Shown here in pieces: positions 19,923-45,360 of a DNA stretch of 54,098 bases; within the stretch, counting starts at the first letter, position 1; the number at the start of each line of letters is the position of its first letter. The position numbers and the translations under genes are program-made. This DNA is from Coemansia sp. RSA 487 (lineage: Eukaryota; Kickxellomycota; Kickxellomycetes; Kickxellales; Kickxellaceae). Below the pieces are notes generated by a model. That model saw nothing but the letters and a program-made list of their open reading frames with translations. It made no database searches and had not been told where the DNA came from. The DNA lies in the NCBI GenBank assembly GCA_027577595.1, contig JANBRJ010000106.1, positions 1 to 54,098 of the forward strand, in the 5' to 3' direction.

Positions 19923-21792
19923 ATGAAATTAAATCATTATCCTCAACCATATCATTTAGTTGAACCTAGTCCTTGGCCTTTTACAACATCATTTTCTTTA
20001 TTTACAATAACTGTAGGAGCAGTTATAATATTTCAAGGATTTTTAAATACTACATTAAAAATAGGATTAATAACATTATTATTATCTATGATTTTATGGT
20101 GGAAAGATGTAATAATAGAAAGTACTTTTTTAGGATATCATACATTTAAAGTACAAAATGGAATAAAAATAGGATTTTATATATTTTTATTTTCAGAAAT
20201 ATTTTTATTTTTTTCTTTATTTTGGACTTATTTTCATTCATCATTAGCACCATCTGTAGAATTAGGTAGTAGTTGGCCACCTATTGGTATAGAAAGTATA
20301 AATCCTTTTGGTTTACCCTTATTAAATACAGTAATATTATTATCATCAGGTGTTTGCCTGAAATGTGATATAAATGATTTATTTATATTAAGTAATATAT
20401 TACCATTTAATCATACCAGAGTTCCATCTTTAAAAAGAATAGGACCTCATAATTATAATATACTATCTATTTTAATTGGTTCTTTATTAGGAGATGGTAC
20501 TATGGAAAAAGATGGTAATGGTTCACGTTTTGCTTTTTATCAAGAAAAATTAAATGGGGAATATTTACTTTGGTTACATCAAATTATAAGTTCTTTAGGT
20601 TATTGTAAACCTCAAATACCTATTATTCAAACTAGACAAGGAATAAATGGTAAATTACGTTATATTTATAGATTTAGAACATATACTTATAGTTCATTTA
20701 ATTGGATATATGATGGATTTTATCCTGATAAACGTAAAATTATACCAAAATTTTTAAAAGATTATTTATCTCCAATGGTTTTAGCTATATGGATTATGGA
20801 TGATGGATCTTTATATAAAAATCGAGGTATAAAATTTTGTACTAATTCATTTACTTTAAAAGAAGTTCAATATTTAGCTAATCTTTTAAAAATTAAATAT
20901 GATTTAAATACTTCTATTCATAAAACAGGTGTAATAAATCAATATAATTTATATATACCTAAAGCTACTTTAATAAATTTGATAAAAATTGTTCAACCTT
21001 ATATTCATCCTACTATGTATTATAAATTAGGAATTATTTAATTTATTTTTGATATATAAATAAATTTTATATTATATAGTCCATAAATAATAAATTTTAT
21101 ATTATTTATGCCATAAGGAAGATAAAATTTTATCTTGGCGACATTGATGAAAACAGTCAACAAAATAAATCTAATTTTTAGACTGTCGGTTATATTATGA
21201 TCGCAACAGACTGGTTCATCAATGGATTCATAAAATCTATATATAGATTTTATGGGTTTAATGTACAGTCGGAATCTCAAAAATTTATACATATAAATTT
21301 TTCTAAGGTTTTATATTTATTTTCAATATTTATATAATTTTATAATAAATTATTTTTTTTGAAAATTATAATAAATATAAAATACAAGAATAATATATTT
21401 AGATTTATATATATATTATTGGAGATTTGGCCACAGTTACTTGGGCTCATTATGCTTTAATTGAAGGTAATAAATTTAGTTTTAAAATATCTTTATTATT
21501 AACTATTATTTTAGCTTCTATATTTACTGGTTATCAAGTTATTGAATATTATTATGCACCTTTTACTTTTGCTGATGGTATTTATGGTAATACTTTTTAT
21601 GGTTTAACTGGATTACATGCAATACATGTCTTAATGGGTAATACTTTTTTAATTATAGCTTTAAGTCGTACTTTTAAAAATCATTTTACTGATACTCATC
21701 ATGTTGGTTTAGAATTAGGTATTATTTATTGGCATTTTGTTGATATAGTATGGTTATTACTATTCATTGTAGTTTATTACTGGGGTTCTTAA
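19923..21792 (+). CDS. cox3: Cytochrome c oxidase subunit 3 (2 exons)
   Basis: Membrane subunit of complex IV. Exon 1 is 19923-20351 (143 codons, to LLSSG) and exon 2 is 21430-21792 (ATVTWAHYALIEG to YYWGS). The join restores the invariant LLSSGATVTWAH, with T before and G at the end of the intron. The product is 262-263 aa. Landmarks: WWKDVIIESTFLGYHT, FLFSEIFLFFSLFWTYFHSSLAP, GLTGLHAIHVLMG and WHFVDIVWLLLFIVVYYWG. Start ATG at 19923 follows a very A-rich leader. Downstream lies orf229. Confidence 0.96.
20352..21429 (+). CDS. cox3 intron 1: LAGLIDADG_2 HEG (ORF 20352-21041)
   Basis: Continues cox3 exon 1 in frame, about 229 codons, intact. Motif 1 is ILIGSLLGDGTME and motif 2 is [11 protein letters not shown], both with the acid in place, and the end is IHPTMYYKLG. 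It is related to the HEG of cox2 intron 1, which shares KRIGPHN and NSFTLKEVQYL-type stretches. The ribozyme core (21110-21300) contains CAGACTGGTTCATCAATGG and GTACAGTCGG, also like cox2 intron 1 and cob intron 2. It looks like an active homing element. Confidence 0.88.
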
Positions 21793-21966
21793 TTCTTATA
21801 TAAAATAATAAAAATATATTTTTATTAAGTTATTATAGATTTTATATTGAAAAAATCATTAATTATTCTTTATTAATCATGATTATAATGTTTTAATCTT
21901 GTTTATTCCTAATTAAAAATTATCTTTATTATTTTCCTTTTATTTATTCTTTTTTCTTTATTTATT

Positions 21967-22656
21967 ATGTATAATTTGGGCTATTATACATATTTTAATT
22001 GCCTAGCTAAATTAATAAAAAAAAAAAAAATTATAATGAAAAAATATTTAAAATTAAAAACAATAAATTATTTAAATGAAAATATACCTGAATTTTTACA
22101 TATAGGAAAAATGAATATAATTTGTGTGATGAGTTTATTAAAAGATGAATCAAAAAATAATTTTGTAACATCAATATCTAGATTACCTTTAATTTCTGAT
22201 GAGAAATTTAATTATTTATTAAAATTAAAATTATTACCAAATATATTAATAATAAATAAAAATTTTTCAAAATATGTAGATTTAAATCAGTATTTTGAAA
22301 ATGAAATTTTATTATTAGATTTAGAAGATTTTGTATATAGAATAAAAAAACATATAGAAAATAAAACAATTAATTCGCATTTAAATAAATATGTCTATAT
22401 TTTTAATGATATTGAATGGCATGAAGTAATAGAAATATTTAAAAAAAATAATATATATATAAGTGGTGGACATATATCTAAACGTCATATAATATCATCA
22501 ACTGAAAGAAGATTATGTAATGTATTAGATATTTTAGATGTAGGTTTAAATTATACTATAAAAAATTATCATGAAAATGATAATTTATTAACAACGAAAA
22601 AAAAAAAAAATGAAGATAATGATATAAATTATGATAAAGATAAAACACCCCATTAA
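21967..22656 (+). CDS. Unrecognised free-standing ORF (orf229)
   Basis: An intact frame of 229 codons between cox3 and cox1, outside any intron. An internal ATG at 22036 follows an A-run and would give about 206 aa. The protein is mostly soluble, Asn/Lys/Ile/Leu-rich, without LAGLIDADG or GIY-YIG motifs or a clear membrane helix apart from the first 15 residues. It ends in a charged, Lys/Asp/Asn-rich tail. Recognisable stretches for searching are WHEVIEIFKKNNIYISGGH and ISSTERRLCNVLDILDVGL. Codon use is the same A/T-ending style as the host genes. I do not recognise a family; it may be a lineage-specific mitochondrial gene or a remnant of a plasmid gene. Confidence 0.6.
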   Translation: MYNLGYYTYFNCLAKLIKKKKIIMKKYLKLKTINYLNENIPEFLHIGKMNIICVMSLLKDESKNNFVTSISRLPLISDEKFNYLLKLKLLPNILIINKNFSKYVDLNQYFENEILLLDLEDFVYRIKKHIENKTINSHLNKYVYIFNDIEWHEVIEIFKKNNIYISGGHISKRHIISSTERRLCNVLDILDVGLNYTIKNYHENDNLLTTKKKKNEDNDINYDKDKTPH

Positions 22657-37171
<14,515 letters not shown>

Positions 37172-37173
<2 letters not shown>

Positions 37174-37183
37174 TAATTCTAAA
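37172..37183 (+). promoter_or_regulatory. Candidate 3'-end motif AATAATTCTAAA (cox1)
   Basis: Identical to the 12-mer overlapping the atp9 stop codon and placed in the same way: the stop TAA at 37171-37173 supplies its first bases. Possible mRNA 3'-processing signal. Confidence 0.4.
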
Positions 37184-37540
37184 TAAAATATTTATAAATA
37201 TTTTATTTATAAATTATTGAAGTATAATAAATTTTATTAGTATTATCAAATATAATTTTTAATATATTGATAATAATTTACTAAAATTTTATTATTTTAC
37301 ATAAAATAACATAAATGTTTGAATAACTTGTATATAAAGTTTTACTACATTATTTAATTGTAATATCATTTATGAATAATTTTATTATATTTTTAATTTT
37401 TATATTATTTTTTAATATCTTTCTTATGAGAATAATTATATGACATCTGATTCAAAACCTTCTCGTTGGTGATGTCGTAAGTACCTAATTATATAGGGAA
37501 ACTAATTTGAAATAATTTTATTAAATTATTTTTTTTTACA
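37174..37540. other. Intergenic spacer cox1-nad2
   Basis: About 370 bp, no gene. The last 110 bp are unlike the rest, with more G and C, and hold a stem GACATC (37442-37447) / GATGTC (37471-37476) over a 23-base loop, followed by CGTAAGTACCTAATTATATAGGG. It does not fold as a canonical tRNA. It could be a decayed tRNA or intron piece, or the nad2 leader. Confidence 0.4.
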
Positions 37541-39025
37541 ATGTTAATAGGAACAAAATTTCTTATATTATTAATAGGTGGTAAATTTTTATTACCTATA
37601 TATATAAACAGAACAAATTTATTATTAATTAGTTATTTATATTTTTGTATATTAAATATAATTGGAGAGATTACTATATATGATATGGTTGTAAGTTTAT
37701 CTATGTATAGTAATCTTTATCAAATAACTAAATTAGGATTTTTTATAAAAATATTAATAATTGTAAGTGCTTTTATAATAAGTTTATTAGGTGAAAATAA
37801 TAATATAAAAGGAAATATATTAAAATCAAGTGAATATTATTTATTAACATTTATATGTATATTAGGTATGATTACATTAATAGAATCAAATGATACAATT
37901 TCATTATTTTTATCAATAGAATTAATTAGTTTTCCTTTATACATAATTTCTTCTTTATATAATACTAATGCTAAACAATTAGGTATAAATAGAGATAGTC
38001 AATCAGGTATAAAAGCTGGTTTAAAATATTTATTATTAGGTGCTTTTACTAGTACTTTTATATTAGCTGGAATTGTTAGTATATTAGGTGAAATAGGTTT
38101 AACTAATTATAAAAATATAAGTATATTTATAAATACAGGTATAGATAAAAATATAATATTTAATTATATTTTATTTTTAATTGAAAAAGGTATTCTAATG
38201 GGTTTTATTTTTATATTATGTGGTTTATTATTTAAAATAAGTGCAGTACCTTTTCATAATTGGGCTCCAGATGTTTATGATGGTGTACCAACTATAGTTA
38301 CATCTTGGATTTCTATTTTACCTAAAATTAGTTTTCTTATTATTATTGGTATTTTAAATACTGAAATGTTTAAATATATTTTAGGTTCTAATTATATATT
38401 TATATTATCTTCATTTGGTTCTTTAATTATAGGTAGTATTTTAGGTTTAAGTCAATATAGAATAAAAAGATTATTAAGTTATAGTAGTATTGCACAAATA
38501 GGTTTTATTTTATTAAGTTATAGTATATTAGAATCATCTAGTTTAGAATCTGTTTTTTTTTTTATTATACAATATACTTTAACTTCTATTAATATTTTCC
38601 TTATTATTATGAGTCTTAATAAATATTTTAATATAGAAATTATAAATCAATTTCAAAGTTTATTAATTTTAAATCCATTTTTATGTTTTTCTTTAATGAT
38701 TTCTTTTTTTTCTTTTGCCGGTGTTCCTCCTTTTATTGGATTTTTTGGTAAATTAGATATTCTTTTTCAATCTATTCATTTTGGTTATTATTTTTTAGCT
38801 TTTATAGCTATTATTACTAGTATTATAACTGCTTCTTATTATTTAAGAATTATTAAAATTTCTAATTTTGATCTTATTTATACTAAATCTAATATTTTTA
38901 ATTTTATTACTGGTAATTTTACTATTAATAATTTTATTTCTATTATAACTTCGATTATAATTTTTTATATTTTCTTCTTTGAATTTACTATATCAGAAAC
39001 TTTTAATCTTTTTTTTAATTATTAA
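37541..39025 (+). CDS. nad2: NADH dehydrogenase subunit 2
   Basis: Antiporter-like membrane subunit of complex I, 494 aa, no intron. Landmarks: SIELISFPLYIISSLY (about 125-140), GLKYLLLGAFTSTFILAGI, PFHNWAPDVYDGVPT with WISILPKISFL (about 235-265), RIKRLLSYSSIAQIGF and SFFSFAGVPPFIGFFGK near residue 400. About 14 helices. ATG at 37541 after a T-run. nad3, which often follows nad2 in fungi, is 13 kb away. A 3' AATAATTCTAAT motif is at 39057-39068. Confidence 0.96.
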   Translation: MLIGTKFLILLIGGKFLLPIYINRTNLLLISYLYFCILNIIGEITIYDMVVSLSMYSNLYQITKLGFFIKILIIVSAFIISLLGENNNIKGNILKSSEYYLLTFICILGMITLIESNDTISLFLSIELISFPLYIISSLYNTNAKQLGINRDSQSGIKAGLKYLLLGAFTSTFILAGIVSILGEIGLTNYKNISIFINTGIDKNIIFNYILFLIEKGILMGFIFILCGLLFKISAVPFHNWAPDVYDGVPTIVTSWISILPKISFLIIIGILNTEMFKYILGSNYIFILSSFGSLIIGSILGLSQYRIKRLLSYSSIAQIGFILLSYSILESSSLESVFFFIIQYTLTSINIFLIIMSLNKYFNIEIINQFQSLLILNPFLCFSLMISFFSFAGVPPFIGFFGKLDILFQSIHFGYYFLAFIAIITSIITASYYLRIIKISNFDLIYTKSNIFNFITGNFTINNFISIITSIIIFYIFFFEFTISETFNLFFNY

Positions 39026-39333
39026 GATTATTTTTTATATTAATATAAAAATAAATAATAATTCTAATATATTTTATATAAAAAATTTTTATTAACAAGA
39101 ATTAATTAAAATATATTTAAATTTCTGTTAATTTATTTTTATAATTCTGAAACTATAAATATATTTATAAATATAGAATATTAGTAATAATATATTTTAA
39201 TATAAATTTTAATATATTATTTAAATCTTATATATAAATTATAAGTTATATATAATTATATAATAAAAATATTGATTTAAAATAAGATAAATATTATTAA
39301 TTAAAATAATAAAAAATAAAAAAAAAATATAAA
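39026..39333. other. Intergenic spacer nad2-atp6
   Basis: 308 bp of A/T-rich sequence with no gene. Contains a near copy of the 12-base 3' motif (39057-39068). Nothing else seen. Confidence 0.5.
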
Positions 39334-40083
39334 ATGTTATTTTATAATCCTTTAGAACAATTTTTAGTAAATAACTATTTTTCAATATCTTTACCTTTTT
39401 ATACTTTATCTATAACAAATTCAGGATTTTATATGATAATATCAAGTATATTAATATATGGTATATTAAATATATCAATAAAAAATAAAAATATAATAGG
39501 TAATAGAATAAGTATATTAATAGAATCAATATATAAATCAATATTAAGTTTAGTAAGAGCTCAAATAGGTAAAGAAAATGAAATATATTTACCATTTATA
39601 TTAACTTTATTTTATTTTATATTAATAACAAATTTTGTTGGGTTAGTGCCTTATGGTTTTTCACCTACTGCTCATTTTGCATTAACTTTAAGTTTAAGTA
39701 TAATGATAATAATAGGTTTAACTATAATAGGTTTTGAAAAATATAAATTATCTTATTTTTCAGTATTATTACCATCAGGTACACCTTTAGGTCTAGTACC
39801 TTTATTAGTAGCTATAGAATTATTATCATATATAGCTAGAGCTTTTAGTTTAGGAATAAGATTAGGAGCTAATATAACATCAGGACATATATTATTAAAT
39901 GTAATAAGTAGTTTAACTTTACAAATAATATCTATTAATATATTTTTTGCTATTTTATCTATTATACCTATTGTATTTTTAATTTTATTAATGGGATTAG
40001 AAATAGCAGTAGCTATATTACAAGCTTATGTATGGTGTGTTTTAACTTCTATTTATATTAAAGATTCATTAGTTTTACATTAA
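39334..40083 (+). CDS. atp6: ATP synthase subunit 6 (a subunit)
   Basis: Proton half-channel of F0, 249 aa. N-terminus MLFYNPLEQF; core signatures are LITNFVGLVPYGFSPTAHF (about 90-110), the Arg helix SYIARAFSLGIRLGANITSGHIL (about 160-185) with the essential Arg, and GLEIAVAILQAYVWCVLTSIYIKD at the end. Complete without introns. atp8 follows 89 bp downstream, the reverse of the more common atp8-atp6 order. Confidence 0.97.
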   Translation: MLFYNPLEQFLVNNYFSISLPFYTLSITNSGFYMIISSILIYGILNISIKNKNIIGNRISILIESIYKSILSLVRAQIGKENEIYLPFILTLFYFILITNFVGLVPYGFSPTAHFALTLSLSIMIIIGLTIIGFEKYKLSYFSVLLPSGTPLGLVPLLVAIELLSYIARAFSLGIRLGANITSGHILLNVISSLTLQIISINIFFAILSIIPIVFLILLMGLEIAVAILQAYVWCVLTSIYIKDSLVLH

Positions 40084-40117
40084 TTTAATATATATTAAAT
40101 TAGAAATAAACTTTTCT
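40081..40117 (+). repeat. Repeated 3' element after atp6 (also after cox2)
   Basis: The 36 bases after the atp6 stop (a TTTAATATATATTAAA hairpin followed by TTAGAAATAA and CTTTT) recur after the cox2 stop at about 49227-49262 with two or three differences. Possibly a shared 3' RNA-processing signal. Confidence 0.5.
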
Positions 40118-40172
40118 TTATAAAATTTTTGCTTATTTTTAGAAATATAATATTTTTTTATTATTATTTTTT

Positions 40173-40325
40173 ATGCCTCAATTAATACCTTTTACTTTTA
40201 TTAATCAAATAACTTATGGTTATTTAATACTTTTACTTTTATCTTATTTTTTATCTACTTATATTTTACCTAATTATATTTTAAAAGATTTAACTAGATT
40301 ATATTTAATAAAACCATGGTTTTAA
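40173..40325 (+). CDS. atp8: ATP synthase subunit 8
   Basis: Small stator protein of F0, 50 aa. Fungal hallmarks are the start MPQLIPFTFINQITYGYL (MPQL consensus), one membrane helix, and the basic C-terminal tail ending TRLYLIKPWF. Start ATG at 40173 and stop TAA at 40323-40325. It lies between atp6 and rnl. Confidence 0.95.
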   Translation: MPQLIPFTFINQITYGYLILLLLSYFLSTYILPNYILKDLTRLYLIKPWF

Positions 40326-40377
40326 TTCTTTAAAAAAAAAAAAATTATAGATAAAATTATAATTATAATATAATAAT

Positions 40378-43125
40378 TAAAGTCTATAATATAATATATG
40401 TAAAGGATATACAAAAATATACAAAGAATTAAAAGGAATCATAGTGGATGACTAGCCATTATATTTATAGGAGGTATTACCAAAATATTGTAAAATAAAA
40501 AAATTAAACAATAAATTCCTTATAAGACATTATTAAAAAAATAATGATAGTGAAAACTATTACTTAAATATACCTGTTGAACTGAAACATCTAAGTAAAC
40601 AGAGGAAAATAAATCAACCGAGATACTTAAAGTAGTGGTGAGCGAAATAAGTATAGCCTAAAATAATTAAAAATAAATAAAATCTATTAAAAATTTAAAA
40701 ATTTTAAAAAAAATTTTAGAAAATTTTACAGGAAAGTAAAATATTATTTTAAAATAAAAATATTTTATATTAAAATATTTTTATTAATTAATTTAATTCA
40801 TAGATGGTGAAAAACCAGTAATTTTATTTTTAATTAAAAATAAAGTAAAATGAGAGAAAACTTGTTTGAAGATAGGGAAACCATTCTCTAAGGCTAAATA
40901 TAATATAATGAGCGATAGAGTAAAGTACCGTGAGGGAATGTTGAAAAGATTTGTATTAAAACTAGTGAAATAGAACCTGAAACTCTGATTCTATAAGTTC
41001 TGGTAGCATTATAAAATTGTTACCAGTTACCTCCTGCATAATGGGTCAGCAAGTTAATAAGAAGAGCAAGAATAATTTCCTAATTAAAAAGAAATAGTTC
41101 TTTTTATTAGACCCGAAAACAAGTGATCTTTACATGATCAAGTAGTTAGACTGAACCGTTGTATGTTGCAATATACTCGGATGAATTGTGTAAAGGGGTG
41201 AAAGTACAATCTAACTTGTAAATAGCTGGTTTTCCGCGAAAACTATTTTAGTAGTACATTTTATATAATTTTACTCACTTTTGCTATTGATTCCATACTA
41301 ATAGTTTAATTGGGGGAGTTTAGTCACTTTTATCATTGGAATCTAATCATAAAAGAAGAGTAAAAAAATAAATAAAATAGTCAGACATATTGTGCTAAGA
41401 TAATATGTCTAATGGGAAATAGCCCATCACCTTATATAAGGTCCCTAATTAATAACTAAGTGAAATAAAGAGAGTATTGTTTCTTATTCAATCCTTTAGT
41501 GGGCTTGGAGGCAGCCAACTTATAATGAAAGCGTAATAGCTCAAGGAAATCCTTAAAGGAGAAATGAAGCATCAAAAATAATAGGGTCTAAGTTATTAAC
41601 CGAGAATAGGTTGAAAAAGGTAGCGGAACATTCAGTAAATGAATAAAAAAATGAGTATAGTACTTAAAAAAATATATCTGAATAGATAATGCTGACATGA
41701 GTAGCATAATGAAATGTTTTTAAATCATTTCCGCCGAAAAAAATAGGTCACAAATAGAATGTTGTTCGTTATTTGGTAAAACGGTCTCTAAGATAAGAAA
41801 GTAATCTATCGATGAGTTCATATAAAATAAAATTCTTATTTTTAAATTATATTTTATTTTGTAAAATATATTAATTATAAGCTGGAAAATATTATATGAA
41901 ACCGTACTTAATCCGACACTGGTTTTTTAGTAGAATATACTAAGGCGTTTGAGATAATCATCTTGAAGGAATTCGGCAAAATAACTCTGTAACTTCGGGA
42001 TAAGGGGGCGATATATATAAATATATCGGGCACAAAATAGAAGAGAACAACTGTTTACTAAAAACATAGGACTTTGCAAAGAATAATACTTTCTAAGTAT
42101 AAAGTCTGACACCTGCCCGGTGCTAGCTAGCTAAAAAAAAGTGTATTATGCTCTTTTAATAACCTCTAGTAAACGGCGGTCTTAACTATGAGGATCCTAA
42201 GGTAGCGAAATTCATTGTCATCTAATTAGTGACCAGCATGAATGGTGTAATGATTCTCTTACTGTCTCCAAGATGAACTCAGTGAAATTACAATATCCGT
42301 GCAGATGCGGGTTATCATTAGTTAGACGGGAAGACCCTTTGAAGCTTTACTGTTAATAAATATTAGGAATAAATATATAATTATAAGGTAATCTCATTAG
42401 ATTTTTACCTTTTTTTATTGTTTATTTTATACATAAATAAATTTTATAGATTATTTATAAGACAGTTTATCTGGGATGGAATCCTCATAAATAGTAACTG
42501 AGGAGTTCGAAGCTTAATTATTTTTAGAAGGGAGATCTAAGCTCTATTATATGAGATATATAATGTAATGGTTAAAATTAAGTTAATAGGAAGGACAACA
42601 ATCCAACCTTTGATTTACGTCAGACATAGTGATCAGGTGATCTCAGTATGGAATGGTCATCGCTTAACGAATAAAAGCTACTCTAGGGATAACAGGCTGA
42701 TGAGTCCTGAAAGATCACATCGGCGGACTCGTTTGGCACCTCGATGTCGACTCATCTTATCCTGGATGTGTAGAATCATCCAAGGGTTTGGCTGTTCGCC
42801 AAGTAAAAAGGTACGTGAGTTGGGTTAAATACGTCGCGAGACAGTATGGATCCTATCTTCTAATGATAAAGGAATTAATAAATTGGATTTAATTATTGTA
42901 CGAGAGGAATTAGTGGAGTTAATTTACGGTGTACCAGTTCCGATAATTATAAATTATCCGATGGCTGGAATGCTTTATTAATAAAGGATAACGACTGAAA
43001 GCATATAAAGTTGGAAACCAATCAATTGAAATTCCTAAATAGATACGCATAAAATCAATGCGTTATAGGCTATAAGTAAAAATATTGTAAAATATGCGCT
43101 ATATAGTACTAAAAATCAAGTAACT
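40378..43125 (+). rRNA. rnl: Large subunit ribosomal RNA
   Basis: No intron interrupts the conserved sites. Landmarks: the GAAACATCTAAGTA region near 40585; AACGGCGGTCTTAACTATGAGG near 42172 (helix 67-71); GGATAACAGGCTGATG and the peptidyl-transferase loop at 42685-42780; and the sarcin-ricin loop AGTACGAGAGGA-equivalent (TTGTACGAGAGGAATTAG) at 42896. Ends are estimated from conservation, about 10-30 bases unsure. A palindrome CGATATAT/ATATATCG (42009-42028) sits in a variable helix. Small frames within it are shadows. Confidence 0.93.
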
Positions 43126-43205
43126 TTGTATATATAAATTAATAAAAAAATAAGAAAATTTCATTTTATTGTATATATAAAAATATTTTTTTTTATATTT
43201 ATATA

Positions 43206-44790
43206 ATGGGAGTTTAATCTTAGCTCAGAATGAACAGTAATTATTAGCTTTACACATGCTAGTTTAGCAAAAAAAGCAGCGAAAGGGTGAGTAAAACAGT
43301 AAAAAATCTACCCTAAAGTAAAGTTAAATACTTTATAAAATTAACAAAGTTAGCTTTAGGATGAATTTAGAATTTGGATTAGGTAGTCGGTAATTTAATA
43401 GTTTACAGAGCCTAAGATCCATAGTTAATCTGAGAGGATGATTAACCACAATGGTAATGAAAAAAGAACCATGGGTTTATAAACTCCAGCAGTGAGGAAT
43501 ATTGGACAAGGTTCGAAAGAACGCTCCAGCTAAATAATTAAAAAGAATGGGTTGTGATATTATTCATTTTTTTTTCAGTAATAAATCATTATGAGTATAT
43601 ATTACTATTTACATATCCTGACTAATTTCGTGCCAGCAGTCGCGGTAATACGAAGAGGATAGCTGTTATTCTTCATAAATAGGTGTAAAGAGTGATTAGA
43701 CGGTAAAATAAATTTATTTAATAAAAAAAATAAAAGTTTAAAAAATTATTTATTAAATTATTTTACTAGAGTATTTAAAAAAGAAATTGGAATGCGAAAT
43801 GTAAGGATGGAATCTCTTAATATTTTTTAGAATGCTAAAGGCTTAGGCTTTTTTCTATAAAATACTGACGTTGAGTAACTAAAGTGTGGGTAGCGAAAAG
43901 GATTAGAGACCCTATTAGTCCATACCATAAACGATGAGTGTTAAAGGATTAATTATTCTTTCGATTTACATTTTAAACACTCCACCTGGAGAGTACTAAG
44001 GCAACTTTGAAACCCAAAAGAATAGACGGTCTTCTAAACCAGCAGTGAAGCATGTTGTTTAATTAGATGATCCACTAAGAATCTCACCTTAAAATTTATT
44101 TTTTTTGTATTCTTGTCTTTAGATAAATATTTATATTTATTATTAGATAGATTTAAAAAAACTTATAGTTTTTTTTTTAACAGGCGTTGCATGGCTGTCT
44201 TTAGTTCTTGTTGTGAGATGTTTAGTTAAGTCTTTACTAAAGAACGAAAACCTGTATTTAGTGTCTTTTTTTTTAATAAAAAAAATCCTAAATAATTAGT
44301 AAAATAAATAAAATAAAAAAATTGATTAACGATGTTTTCATTATTTTAATATTTCCTTTTAGTTTTTAAATTAATTTTTTGTTTTTGTTATTGTAGGATT
44401 AAGACAAGTCATCATGACCTTTATAAATAGGGCTATAGACGTGCCACAAGAGTTTAAACAATAAGTAACAAAATTTTGAAATAGAGTAAATCTATAACTT
44501 AAACTACGTACGGATGAGACTCTGAAACTCGAGTATCTGAAGTGGGAATTGCTAGTAATCGTGGATAACAATGCTACGGTGAATAAATATAACTGGATGG
44601 TGTACTAATCGCCCGTCAAGGGCTGAAAGTGAATGTGACACGAAGCTTTGTATATATATAAAATAAAATAAAAATAATAAATAAATTTTTTTATTTTTAT
44701 TTTATATTTTATACTTGTTACTTCTCATTCATAATTAGTTTTAAGTCGTAACATAGTAATCGTAGGGGAACCTGTGGTTGATTAATTAAT
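43206..44790 (+). rRNA. rns: Small subunit ribosomal RNA
   Basis: Begins near GGGAGTTTAATCTTAGCTCAG and ends near AGGGGAACCTGTGGTTGATT. Landmarks: GTGCCAGCAGTCGCGGTAAT at 43632 (530 loop), ATTAGAGACCCTATTAGTCC at about 43903, GCATGGCTGTCTTTAGTTC at about 44191, and CGCCCGTCAAGG at about 44611 (decoding region). No intron. Variable regions are expanded with A/T. It lies 80 bp after rnl, so the two are probably co-transcribed. Confidence 0.93.
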
Positions 44791-44879
44791 TCTAATATAA
44801 TGTTATAATTCTATAAATATTAATTCTTATTTTATATTACATTTAAATTATATTAAATATTTATTTATTTTTTATATAT

Positions 44880-44961
44880 ACGGATGTGGTGAAAAGGTAG
44901 ACACGTTATATTTAGGATATAATGGTATTATACTATGTGGGTTCAAATCCCACCATCCGTA
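44880..44961 (+). tRNA. trnL1: tRNA-Leu (UAG)
   Basis: Acceptor ACGGATG/CATCCGT, anticodon stem TTATA/TATAA with loop TTTAGGA (anticodon TAG), a long variable arm as in class II tRNAs, and T loop TTCAAAT. Directly after rns. Confidence 0.92.
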
Positions 44962-44989
44962 AAATATAAAATTTATATAAATTATATTA

Positions 44990-45061
44990 GCCATTATAGG
45001 TTAATTGGTAAACTATCTCTCTTCCAAAGAGATGTTATCCGTTCAATTCGGATTAGTGGTA
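44990..45061 (+). tRNA. trnG: tRNA-Gly (UCC)
   Basis: Acceptor GCCATTA/TAGTGGT, anticodon stem TCTCT/AGAGA with loop CTTCCAA (anticodon TCC), T loop TTCAATT. Confidence 0.9.
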
Positions 45062-45069
45062 TTATAATA

Positions 45070-45139
45070 GGCTTTGTAGCTTAATGAAAGCTGTTGTTTG
45101 TCGAATAACCAGTTGCCGTTTCGTAGACGGTCAAAGCCG
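45070..45139 (+). tRNA. trnD: tRNA-Asp (GUC)
   Basis: Acceptor GGCTTTG/CAAAGCC, D arm GCTT/AAGC, anticodon stem GTTGT/ATAAC with loop TTGTCGA (anticodon GTC), T arm GCCGT/AGACGG-like. Confidence 0.88.
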
Positions 45140-45183
45140 AAATAATAAATATTTAATTATATAAATTATATAATTAAATATTA

Positions 45184-45254
45184 GGGGATATAATATAATG
45201 GTAGTATATGGTTTTTGCAAAGCTAAAGTAAGAGTTCAATTCTCTTTATCTCCA
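45184..45254 (+). tRNA. trnA: tRNA-Ala (UGC)
   Basis: Acceptor GGGGATA/TATCTCC, anticodon stem TGGTT/AGCTA with loop TTTGCAA (anticodon TGC), T loop TTCAATT. Confidence 0.9.
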
Positions 45255-45360
45255 ATTAATTAATAAAAATTTATATATAAATTTTTATTAATTAATTTGA
45301 AATAATATTTCAATAAAAATTTTAATTATAGATCTTTTAAATAAAAAAATTTTTTAAATA

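Noticed and set aside
37437-37510. Possible extra tRNA before nad2
   Set aside because: A GACATC/GATGTC stem exists but no acceptor, T-loop or anticodon arm fits; all 20 amino acids are already served.
42568-42828. Frame of 86 codons with Arg-rich product
   Set aside because: It is domain V of the large rRNA; the conserved rRNA explains the sequence.
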